This document shows, in pieces, positions 19,551 to 27,777 of a DNA stretch of 64,000 bases. Source of the DNA: Kiritimatiellia bacterium. GTDB taxonomy: Bacteria; Verrucomicrobiota; Kiritimatiellia; WLWN01. Numbering within the stretch: position 1 is the stretch's first letter; each line of letters opens with the position of its first letter. The stretch spans positions 2,856,538-2,920,537 of the forward strand of contig WLWN01000001.1 in the NCBI GenBank assembly GCA_012103575.1, written 5' to 3'. A program made the position numbers and the translations under genes. The notes below the pieces were generated by a model. The model made no database searches, was not told the DNA's origin, and worked only from the letters and a program-made list of their open reading frames with translations.

Positions 19551-20744
19551 ATGAAAAATAAGATTATTCCATTCATCCTCTACGTAATAGTTTCGATTCT
19601 TTGTATGTTTTTAACGGTAACGTCTGTATCCGCAAAAACCATTTCCTGGGCGGGCCAGTTATAGATAAAGGTGGTGAGCGTGTCGGGCCAGGCGACAATT
19701 ATTTTTCACATAGCACAAACAATGTGTGGGTGGATACCAATGGATACCTCCATCTTAAAATTGATCAGCGGAATGGAACATATTATGCGGCTGAAATTAT
19801 CAGTCAACAGAGCTTTGGCCATGGCCGATATCGTTTCTTTGTAGATGGGAGAATTGATAATTACGACGAAAACATTGTCGCTGGATTGTTTACGTATGAC
19901 ACGGAGTTTCTTGATCCTGATAGCTCAACAAATGAGATTGATATTGAGTTTACAAAAGCGTTCACAAGCAACACAAACTTAGCGGGGAAAAACGCCGTTT
20001 TTGGTTCTAAGCCAGAGGTGCCTTCGAATTATTTTCATTTACATAATTCAGGTTATACGCTTCCTGCAAATGCCCTGACATTACACTCTTTTACTTGGTT
20101 TACAGACAAAATTGACTTTAAAAGTCAAAAAACTCATGACTTATGGCCTGCTCAGAGTAATCTGATCGCCGAGTTTAATTATCCGGGACCGCATATCCCC
20201 CCCATCTCGCAGGGAACCGAGCAGGTACGTTTGAATTTATGGATTTTTCAGGCACTGAATACAACGCTTGTTAACACGCAAAATCTAGAGTTGGTTTTTC
20301 GTGATTTTCACTTTACCCCGTTGGACGATTACGATGGTGATGGCTTATTTGACGAAGATGAAACTTGGATTTATATAACCGATCCAAACGATTCTGATAC
20401 GGATGGTGATGGGTGTAATGATGGTGATGAGGTCAACAGTGAAACCCAGCCTCTGGGCGGAAAATGCTGACAGCGACGGGTGTACGGATTGTGAGGAGGC
20501 GGTGAGTGGAGTCTCGGACCCAATAGATACGGACGGAGATGGATGTCTTGATTGTTACGAGATCACGAGTGGAAGCGATCCATATGACCCAATTGATTGT
20601 ATAAATCTTAGCCCTGACGTCCCTAAAATAGAGGATCTTCCAATCTGGGTTAAATTTCCTGACTGGAAATGGGAGTGGCCTATCCATCGATTTGAAAAAT
20701 TGAGAAAAGAGGCTTTCTCAAAAAACGTATCTCGTAAGCGATAG
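19551..20744 (+). pseudogene. Secreted GH16-like glycoside hydrolase with calcium-binding repeats, two frameshifts
   Basis: ATG at 19551 starts a typical signal peptide (about residues 1-28, ending SVSA) and WAGQ, then hits TAG at about 19661. The reading continues in another frame with a concanavalin-like domain that contains NEIDIEF, which fits the GH16 catalytic motif E-x-D-x-x-E. A run of aspartate-rich loops (DYDGDGLFDED, DSDTDGDGCNDGDE) follows, of the thrombospondin type 3/dockerin-like calcium kind. A second frameshift at about 20465 separates these from two more loops (DTDGDGCLDCYE) and a basic tail. A beta-glucanase or similar polysaccharide role is likely for the ancestor. Sequencing indels cannot be excluded. 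Confidence 0.7.
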
Positions 20745-20763
20745 ATTACACCTAAAGAACATA

Positions 20764-20790
20764 GAAGTTTAGGGAAAACAAAAACTTCTA
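20764..20790. repeat. Inverted repeat after the GH16-like gene
   Basis: AGAAGTTT and AAACTTCT pair around an 11-nt loop. There is no T tract, so a terminator role is uncertain. Apart from the small reading frame at 20827 the 277 bp between 20745 and 21021 hold nothing else recognisable. Confidence 0.35.
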
Positions 20791-20826
20791 GGAGATGATC
20801 CGTAGCACGTTGAAAGGATCAAACAT

Positions 20827-20955
20827 ATGGATATTTTTAAACAGACATCAGGTACGTGGAAAAGGAAAAAGTCGGCCGATACCATTATAGAAAATCTCCG
20901 CTCTGCTTTCCAAAAATCTATGTTAAGGCATCGGGAGAGAAACTTTTTCTCTTAA
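20827..20955 (+). CDS. Possible small protein, 42 residues
   Basis: ATG at 20827 is preceded by GAAAGGA at about 9 nt and runs to TAA at 20953-20955. The product is basic (MDIFKQTSGTWKRKK start, RHRERNFFS end) with a short amphipathic middle. No family is recognised. A good ribosome binding site is the main support; it could be chance. Confidence 0.3.
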   Translation: MDIFKQTSGTWKRKKSADTIIENLRSAFQKSMLRHRERNFFS

Positions 20956-21021
20956 CCAAAAGCAGTAGCCCATCCCAGATGCCATCGTCTAAAAAGCGTG
21001 GCAGGTAAGGTAGAATCCATT

Positions 21022-22464
21022 TCACGTCCTCAACAAATTGATTCGTTCGGGCGAAAGAAATTGATCTAATACTCTATCTGCGAATAAAGCATTCAACGGC
21101 TCCGGCGATGAGGCCAGAAGTGACTGATAAATCCTATATAAACGTTCCCCATATTGTTTCAACCCAAAGGAATCTCTAACGATTTCGGCATTATACTGAA
21201 TCTTTTCGCGGCTCACAGTAGGCCCTAAAACAGGACGCTCTAATTCCGAAGTAGTTTTAAGATGTCGAATCACCTTCATTTGAAGTTCTTCATCTAACCG
21301 TCCAAAATCAATCGTTTCAGCCGACACGGTTGTGTCTATCGCTTGATCCATGCGCTCGACGGCACATTCACGACCATACGCTTTAAAATAAACCTGTAAA
21401 TGGTCGGTTACTTTTTTTGCCCAAACATCAGCTCCAATTAGGTCTATGGGGATATCGAAACGATTATAAAGATCCGATAAATCAACGCCCGCCTCAACAA
21501 ATTCATGCGTAACCTCTGGAAGATTCCGACCCACTAAAGGTCGTCCTGTTAACCACGCTTCTAAAAAGACTAATCCAAACCCTTCAGCAACACTGGTTGT
21601 CACAAGGGCATGGGCTTCGCTCAGCAATATTGCAAACTGTTTGTGTGAGCCCATATCAAACTGAACCGGCACGTTCAATGATTGTGCAAACTCAACCCAT
21701 TGATCATAGATCGGAAGGGCCTCCGGATTTTCAGGGGCCATGGAAAAACCAAAGGTATCCCACGTATTATTTAAGGCGGCCCATAAAATAAATTCGCCTA
21801 TGTTTTTTCGGCGTATGGCTCTCGTGGGATATAAAAATAGACGGGAGCTTTCACTGGAATGATCCACAGGAAAAAAGGAGGTATCAACCATTTCTATATG
21901 AACCGCATTGGGTAAGACATGTGTCTGTTGAGGGGAAAGTCCTGCTTGGTTGATAAAGGTTTTATCTCGGCTATTGAGCAATGCATAATGAACATGGCTA
22001 GCGGTAGGATATAAAACTTCACCGAGCTTTTCAGGAAGACCATCGCTCACATGCTGCAATAATTTTTTATAGTTCGCAGGACGACCGTCCTCAGGAAAAT
22101 CATGGATTTGCAAAAGCACATGTTGCCCTGAAGCGGCCAAGGCCTTAACACATGCAGGGAGATGAAGGTTTTTTCCTAACGAATGATTATGAAAATGCCA
22201 AATATCAGGCGAGTCTCCTAAACGACTTCGCGCAACATTTTCAAGGTTCTCTTGAAGCTGAGCAAAAGATTGGGTTGAAGGTTTAGAGTCATAACTTAAC
22301 CCTTCCACAACTTCTACGGGTATGTTCGACAAAGAAGTAGATGGTGGTTCACCGGTTAAAACAATGACTTCCATGTCATAATCAGATAGGGCCGCAACCG
22401 CATTTTCAATAACACATGTTACGCCTCCACGCCTTAGATGATAATGAACAATGGCTATACGCAT
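21022..22464 (-). CDS. Glycosyltransferase family 4
   Basis: The 480-residue GT-B protein starts with the nucleotide-domain pattern MRIAIVHYHLRRGGVT. The GT4 donor-site motif EGFGLVFLEAW (E-x7-E) lies near residue 297, after the LYPTRAIRRKN loop. GT4 enzymes are retaining transferases using NDP-sugars. It ends the minus-strand group with gpgS (6-bp gap) and the M20-like gene, so it may extend or modify the glucosylglycerate product, but the acceptor cannot be told. An additional C-terminal helical region of about 100 residues is longer than usual. Confidence 0.82.
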   Translation of the reverse strand: MRIAIVHYHLRRGGVTCVIENAVAALSDYDMEVIVLTGEPPSTSLSNIPVEVVEGLSYDSKPSTQSFAQLQENLENVARSRLGDSPDIWHFHNHSLGKNLHLPACVKALAASGQHVLLQIHDFPEDGRPANYKKLLQHVSDGLPEKLGEVLYPTASHVHYALLNSRDKTFINQAGLSPQQTHVLPNAVHIEMVDTSFFPVDHSSESSRLFLYPTRAIRRKNIGEFILWAALNNTWDTFGFSMAPENPEALPIYDQWVEFAQSLNVPVQFDMGSHKQFAILLSEAHALVTTSVAEGFGLVFLEAWLTGRPLVGRNLPEVTHEFVEAGVDLSDLYNRFDIPIDLIGADVWAKKVTDHLQVYFKAYGRECAVERMDQAIDTTVSAETIDFGRLDEELQMKVIRHLKTTSELERPVLGPTVSREKIQYNAEIVRDSFGLKQYGERLYRIYQSLLASSPEPLNALFADRVLDQFLSPERINLLRT

Positions 22465-22470
22465 AACGAC

Positions 22471-23445
22471 TTAATCTAAACGTCGCTTTTTTCTGTAGGC
22501 CGGGACTTCAATCATTGGCGGGCGCTCTTCCTCAAAGATCTCAGTTTGTACCTGCTCATAATGATCGTCATCTGCCTGAAATTGTTGAAGACACATGCTA
22601 AGCTCCGGCAAATCTTTCATCACACCAAATGACTCAAGTCGATGAAGAAACGTTTGGAGTATGCCAAACGACATTTTCCCTAAATCTCGGGTCGATTGAT
22701 TCCGATGTATCCGTCGTCCTAAATCCGTTTGACCAAAAGCATCCATACCCCATTTCCGATAGATATCCATTAAGTGAGAGGTTTCTACACCATACCCAAT
22801 CGGAAAAGGAATCGCTTCAAGCACCTCGCGCCGGACCGCATATTCACCGGATAACGGCTGAATAATCGCGGCTAACTCTGGGAAAAAAAGCGAAAAAAGA
22901 GGGCGAACCAATATTTCAGTAACCCGCCCTCCTCCGGAAGGACGGACAATATTTGAAACGGTTAAAGGCCGGTCGTAGAATGCTTTCACATATTTGGTTT
23001 CTGTGTTGTAAATTAAAGGAGCCACCAGCGCATAGGCAAATCGGGGATGTATATTTTTGATGTCGGCATCCACATAAACAATAATATCTCCTTTCAGCTG
23101 ATAGATCGCTTTCCATAGGTTTTCACCTTTTCCCTTTTTGTCACCGACTTCGGGAAGAATATCTGAAGCCAGATAGACATCTGCCCCAAACGAAGCGGCC
23201 ACGTCACGAGTCTGATCCGTGGATCCTGAATCAATCACAGCAATTTCGTCTAAAAGCGGATAGCGGGTTACTAACTCTGATTGAAAGATAACAACTTCTT
23301 TTCCAATGGTTTTTTCTTCATTAAGGGTCGGTATACATAAAGAGATTTTTAACCCTTGTTTTTCCTTTTCTCTCACACATTTCAGGATATCCCAGAACGC
23401 GTGATAATGAAATGTGTGGCTCTTCAACCATTTATCCATCGGCAT
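22471..23445 (-). CDS. gpgS: Glucosyl-3-phosphoglycerate synthase (GT81)
   Basis: The 324-residue GT-A transferase contains ISLCIPTLNEEKTIG at residues 34-48, VIDSGSTDQT, the DXD-type metal site YVDADIKN, and the acceptor region QPLSGEYAVRREVLE with PFPIGYGVE. These are the marks of GpgS, which joins glucose from NDP-glucose to 3-phosphoglycerate in glucosylglycerate synthesis. A matching phosphatase (GpgP) is not present nearby. The start overlaps the end of the M20-like gene by 14 bp, so they are co-transcribed. Confidence 0.85.
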   Translation of the reverse strand: MPMDKWLKSHTFHYHAFWDILKCVREKEKQGLKISLCIPTLNEEKTIGKEVVIFQSELVTRYPLLDEIAVIDSGSTDQTRDVAASFGADVYLASDILPEVGDKKGKGENLWKAIYQLKGDIIVYVDADIKNIHPRFAYALVAPLIYNTETKYVKAFYDRPLTVSNIVRPSGGGRVTEILVRPLFSLFFPELAAIIQPLSGEYAVRREVLEAIPFPIGYGVETSHLMDIYRKWGMDAFGQTDLGRRIHRNQSTRDLGKMSFGILQTFLHRLESFGVMKDLPELSMCLQQFQADDDHYEQVQTEIFEEERPPMIEVPAYRKKRRLD

Positions 23446-24607
23446 GGCAAAACCCCCTATCGACAGCCATTAAAATCCCTATCAGTTGAGCGATGCCTGT
23501 GGATATCGGTTCAACTTGAATGGATTCGTTCGGTTCATTGAGATGTTCGCCCCACGTCAACCCCACGGTGACAGCCGGTATGTTTCGATCAATTAAAGCC
23601 GTTAATTCGGACATGCTCGGCGCTATGCGGGACTCAATATTCAGTCGCTCCATAATGGCTCGCGTGCCATGTGCAAGAGGGTGTGCTAGCTCCAAACCTC
23701 CGGGTTCACGACCCGCAAAAATATCGAGGTTAATTTCAGTGCCTGTTTCTGAAGTCACCTTGGCGATAATATTTTCTACGTGTTGACGAATATCTCGAAC
23801 CATCTGGGCCGATTCACTGCGTATCTCAAAGCGTAAGCGAACGCTCTGGGCAATGCTATTAAACGAAGTACCTCCCTGAATTGATCCCATGATAATCGAC
23901 GTTTTGGGTCTTTTCGGTAAAGGAATCTCAACCAAACCGTTTATCACCTCATTCATGATAAAAATCGCGCCTGCCGCGCCAAACCTCGACCCGTCATATT
24001 CATTGGGGACCCGGCACGTAATCTCTCCACGCAACATGCCCAAGGAAGTAATACTCAACCGTCCTAGTTGCACGCCTTCCAAACAAATAGCGGCTTGAAT
24101 CGGTAACGTATTGTTTTCCAAGAAAAATCGTAATCCCTCTAGATTTCCCCTTCCCAAACTGCGAGAAGCGCCCATTAAGATAAGATTTGAATCGAACTCA
24201 AGATCTAACTTTTCAATCAAGTTAGAAAGAGAGGCTAATACAGCAACCCCCAGGCTATTATCACCCACACCCGGACCTATAACGCGATCAGGATGAACGG
24301 TGACCGTATGGTCAACCTCTTCGGCAAAAACAGTATCCGCATGAGCCACAAGAAGAATGTTTTTTTTATCACCACCTTTTCCAGGGATAAGACCCACCGA
24401 ATTGCCAACTTCATCTGACGAAGCATCCGGCAATCCTGCTTCACTAAAACGCTGTAATAAGAATTGAAGTTTCTCTTGTTCTTGAAACGTGGGCGCCGCG
24501 ATTTCGCCCACCATCACCAAATTGGCAAGAATGGTTTCACGAAGCGTTTCAGATCCTGCTTTATAGGTTGCTAACTGATCTAAAATGTTGTCAAATGTAT
24601 GTCCCAT
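23432..24607 (-). CDS. M20-family peptidase-like protein lacking the usual Glu-Glu pair
   Basis: The 391-residue protein has the M20 fold pattern, with VAHADTV (His89, Asp91), GPGVGDNSLG (Asp116), CLEG (Glu177), and GEHLNEPNE near the end holding the last metal His. Where M20 enzymes normally carry the catalytic base and a zinc ligand (Glu-Glu-x-G), this protein reads MGASRSLGRGN (about 145-155). It therefore may not be a normal peptidase. It is the first gene of the minus-strand group with gpgS. The 101 bp to the divergent plus-strand GT4 gene contain both promoters. A tripeptidase or carboxypeptidase-like name would be risky. Confidence 0.75.
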   Translation of the reverse strand: MGHTFDNILDQLATYKAGSETLRETILANLVMVGEIAAPTFQEQEKLQFLLQRFSEAGLPDASSDEVGNSVGLIPGKGGDKKNILLVAHADTVFAEEVDHTVTVHPDRVIGPGVGDNSLGVAVLASLSNLIEKLDLEFDSNLILMGASRSLGRGNLEGLRFFLENNTLPIQAAICLEGVQLGRLSITSLGMLRGEITCRVPNEYDGSRFGAAGAIFIMNEVINGLVEIPLPKRPKTSIIMGSIQGGTSFNSIAQSVRLRFEIRSESAQMVRDIRQHVENIIAKVTSETGTEINLDIFAGREPGGLELAHPLAHGTRAIMERLNIESRIAPSMSELTALIDRNIPAVTVGLTWGEHLNEPNESIQVEPISTGIAQLIGILMAVDRGFCHADG

Positions 24608-24708
24608 AGCATCCTATGATATTCTGATTAAATCAATTCAGACTTGATTTGTTTTGTGATTCGGCAATGCTTCGTTCCAACTGATCATTATAGGCAGGAG
24701 AAAAAAAT

Positions 24709-25965
24709 ATGCTAGAACGAATAGGTTTTGTTTCAACACGCTTTGCCGGAACCGATGGAGTGTCTCTAGAAAGCGCAAAATGGGCACAAGTCCTTTGGGG
24801 CTTAGAAGACATTAGTTTTTGGTACGGAGGTCGTCTAGATCGAGCGCCCGATATAAGCCTTTGTATTCCCGAAGCCTATTTTGGTCACCCCGAAAACCAA
24901 TGGATCAAGGATCGTATTTGGGGTCAACAAAATCGCGATCCACAGGTTAGCCAACGCGTTCGAAATATGGCCGAATACCTAAAAAAACCCCTTTATACAT
25001 TTGTGAAAAAATTTGATCTCACACTCTTTATCATCGAAAATGCCGTCACGATTCCCATGCACATACCTTTGGGCATCGCGATTACAGAATTTCTCGCGGA
25101 AACGAGGTTTCCCGCCATTGCCCATCACCACGATTTTTATTGGGAACGAGTCCACTTTTCTGTCAATGCCGCCCAAGATTACCTTGAACTCGCCTTTCCC
25201 CCTCGTGACCCTGAACTTCAGCATGCAGTGATTAACCAAGCTGCTCAAGAACAGCTTTCCTGGCGAAAAGGCATTTCTTCGATGTTAATTCCTAACGTAC
25301 TTGACTTTGAAAACCCGCCTCCCGCCCCCGATGACTATGCAAAAGATGTGCGAACAGAAATTGGATTAAGCCCTGATGATATCATGGTTCTTCAACCTAC
25401 GCGCATCGTTCCACGAAAAGGCATTGAACACGCCATCAAGCTTTTAGAATTTCTTGATGATCCGAAATATAAACTCGTGATTTCCCATGAAGCAGGCGAT
25501 GAAGGATGGGAGTATAGCCATATGATTAGCGAACTCGCTCGGGAAGCTAATGTCGATATTCGATTCATCTCCGATCGCGTGGGAGAAATCCGTCAATACG
25601 ACCGTAAAGGACGAAAAGTCTATACCCTCTGGGACATTTATCCTCATGCCGATTTTGTGACGTATCCAAGTATTTATGAAGGGTTTGGTAATGCCCTCCT
25701 TGAAGCCATTTATTTTAAAGTCCCTGTGCTTGTTAACCGATATGATATCTTTGCAAGAGATTTACAACCAAAAGGCTTCCACCTTCCCCTTATGGAAGGA
25801 TTTGTCACGCGCAGTGTGGCCAAGGAAGTCCAACATATACTCGAAGATTCCGGCTATCGAGAAGAACTCACGAATCACAACTATGAGGTCGCAAAAAAAT
25901 TCTATAGTTATAGCGTTCTCCGTAACAGTTTAATGACGCTGATCACAGAGATAAAAGGGCTGTAA
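24709..25965 (+). CDS. Glycosyltransferase family 4, MggA-like
   Basis: The 418-residue protein starts with GFVSTRFAGTDGVSLESAKWA, characteristic of a GT4 branch that includes mannosylglucosylglycerate synthase MggA of Petrotoga. The GT4 donor motif YEGFGNALLEAI lies near residue 323, after VLQPTRIVPRKGIEHAI. It sits 34 bp before a GH13_18 phosphorylase and opposite gpgS, which supports a role in glucosylglycerate-type solutes. The real sugar specificity is not readable. GGAG lies about 9 nt before the ATG. Confidence 0.8.
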   Translation: MLERIGFVSTRFAGTDGVSLESAKWAQVLWGLEDISFWYGGRLDRAPDISLCIPEAYFGHPENQWIKDRIWGQQNRDPQVSQRVRNMAEYLKKPLYTFVKKFDLTLFIIENAVTIPMHIPLGIAITEFLAETRFPAIAHHHDFYWERVHFSVNAAQDYLELAFPPRDPELQHAVINQAAQEQLSWRKGISSMLIPNVLDFENPPPAPDDYAKDVRTEIGLSPDDIMVLQPTRIVPRKGIEHAIKLLEFLDDPKYKLVISHEAGDEGWEYSHMISELAREANVDIRFISDRVGEIRQYDRKGRKVYTLWDIYPHADFVTYPSIYEGFGNALLEAIYFKVPVLVNRYDIFARDLQPKGFHLPLMEGFVTRSVAKEVQHILEDSGYREELTNHNYEVAKKFYSYSVLRNSLMTLITEIKGL

Positions 25966-25999
25966 TGCTTATTTGAAATACGATAAAAAGAAAAAAATC

Positions 26000-27742
26000 A
26001 TGCTTAAATATTCTTCCACAGATCGTGTCCTTCGTATCCAAAAAAGATTGGAATATCTTTACAGTGATCAAGCCTCTTCATGCCTTGAACGACTTGAACA
26101 ACTGATCGGTCGATATGGAGTCGGCATCAAAACAAACACGGACAACCAACCATCATGGGATCAACATGACGCCTTTCTGATTACGTATGGAGACATGGTT
26201 TCTGCAGGTGCGGAAACGCCTCTTTCCACCTTTAAAAGATTCCTTGATGAACGTGTATTAGGGGCTCTCAATACCGTCCATATTCTTCCCTTTTATCCCT
26301 ATTCATCATCGGACGATGGTTTTTCCGTCATTGATTATCGGGCGGTTAATAGTGACTATGGAACCTGGGACGACATTGAAACCCTTTCCCAAACATATCG
26401 ACTTATGTTTGATCTTGTCGTCAATCATGTTTCCAGCAAAAGCCCATGGTTTAAAGATTATCAAACCGGTATGGCACCCGCCAGACATTACTTTATTGAA
26501 ATGGACCCTGATACTGATCTCTCCGAAGTAACGCGCCCCCGAAGCAGTCCTTTATTAACACCGACGCAAACCCCTGACGGTGAAAAACACGTATGGACGA
26601 CCTTTAGCGAGGACCAAATCGATCTCAATGTTCAAAACCCGGACCTGTTCTTTGAAATGCTCGACATCCTTTTCTATTATATCTCAAAAGGCGCTCGGGT
26701 TATACGACTCGATGCGATTGCATTTCTGTGGAAAAAAATAGGAACCACATGCTTACACCTTCCAGAAACACACGAGGTTGTAAAACTCTTACGTGATATC
26801 TTCGAACTCGTCGCCCCAGATGCCATGATCATCACAGAGACGAACGTTCCACACGAAGAAAATATCAGCTACTTTGGGGACGGAGATGAAGCTCATATGG
26901 TTTATCAATTTAGTTTACCCCCTTTACTCATGCACGCCTTACAAACCGGCGATACAACCTACTTAACAACATGGGCCAATTCTTTAGGAGACCTCCCTCC
27001 TAAATGCACCTACTTCAACTTTACCTCATCACACGATGGGATTGGGGTTCGCCCTTTACAAGGTCTGATTCCCGATAAAGAGGTAAAAGCCATTCTTAAA
27101 AGAGTTGAAGCGTTAGGCGGGGTCATATCCATGAAACAAAACAGTGATGGAAGCGAAAGTCCTTACGAACTTAACATCACATACTTCAATGCTCTGGGGG
27201 ATGGCGGAGAAAAAGAACCTTCCGACTTACACATCGCACGGTTTATGTGTTCTCAGACCGTTGCACTAGCCTTCCAGGGAATACCCGCCGTTTATTTCAA
27301 CTGCCTGATTGGCGCTCAAAACAATCTGGCCGGCATAAAAAAGACCGGGCGTGCACGCACGATTAATCGCGGGAAGTGGGATTATGCAGAACTAAACGAC
27401 CACCTAGATAATAAGAATACCGTCCATGCACAGGTGTATCATGAATACATCCGACTTCTCGAAATTCGGAAACAACACTCGGCCTTTCACCCAGATGGTC
27501 TTCAAAAAATATGGAAGATAAACTCAGAAATATTTGTCCTTGAAAGAACGTCACCTGACGGCAGCGAAACCATTCTTTCCATGAGTAACTTCACGTCAAA
27601 AACACTAGAAATAGAGGTAAGAAATCATATCCCTTCTCTGGCTAAATCCAGAAAATGGATCGACCTAATATCGGATAAGCCGTGGGACTCGAAAAACGGA
27701 ACACTTACATTAAAACCTTATCAAACCTATTGGTTAACTTAG
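26000..27742 (+). CDS. GH13_18 sugar phosphorylase (glucosylglycerate/sucrose phosphorylase type)
   Basis: I take the ATG at 26000; an upstream TTG at 25973 only adds a lysine-rich stretch. The protein (580 residues) shows the GH13 core: DLVVNHVSSKSPWF, the nucleophile region VIRLDAIAF (Asp near 238), the acid/base region ITETNVPHEEN (Glu near 280) and FTSSHDGIG (Asp near 345). The architecture is that of subfamily 18, which contains sucrose phosphorylase and glucosylglycerate phosphorylase. The gpgS neighbour makes glucosylglycerate phosphorylase (glucosylglycerate + Pi to glucose 1-phosphate + glycerate) the best guess; sucrose phosphorylase is the alternative. Confidence 0.85.
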   Translation: MLKYSSTDRVLRIQKRLEYLYSDQASSCLERLEQLIGRYGVGIKTNTDNQPSWDQHDAFLITYGDMVSAGAETPLSTFKRFLDERVLGALNTVHILPFYPYSSSDDGFSVIDYRAVNSDYGTWDDIETLSQTYRLMFDLVVNHVSSKSPWFKDYQTGMAPARHYFIEMDPDTDLSEVTRPRSSPLLTPTQTPDGEKHVWTTFSEDQIDLNVQNPDLFFEMLDILFYYISKGARVIRLDAIAFLWKKIGTTCLHLPETHEVVKLLRDIFELVAPDAMIITETNVPHEENISYFGDGDEAHMVYQFSLPPLLMHALQTGDTTYLTTWANSLGDLPPKCTYFNFTSSHDGIGVRPLQGLIPDKEVKAILKRVEALGGVISMKQNSDGSESPYELNITYFNALGDGGEKEPSDLHIARFMCSQTVALAFQGIPAVYFNCLIGAQNNLAGIKKTGRARTINRGKWDYAELNDHLDNKNTVHAQVYHEYIRLLEIRKQHSAFHPDGLQKIWKINSEIFVLERTSPDGSETILSMSNFTSKTLEIEVRNHIPSLAKSRKWIDLISDKPWDSKNGTLTLKPYQTYWLT

Positions 27743-27777
27743 CCTTATTCTTCCCGTCCCATTACACGGAAACAAGT

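Noticed and set aside
14768..20744. Prophage or integrative element
   Set aside because: No integrase, phage structural gene, tRNA target or long att repeats were seen; the content is separate ISs and decayed secreted-protein genes.
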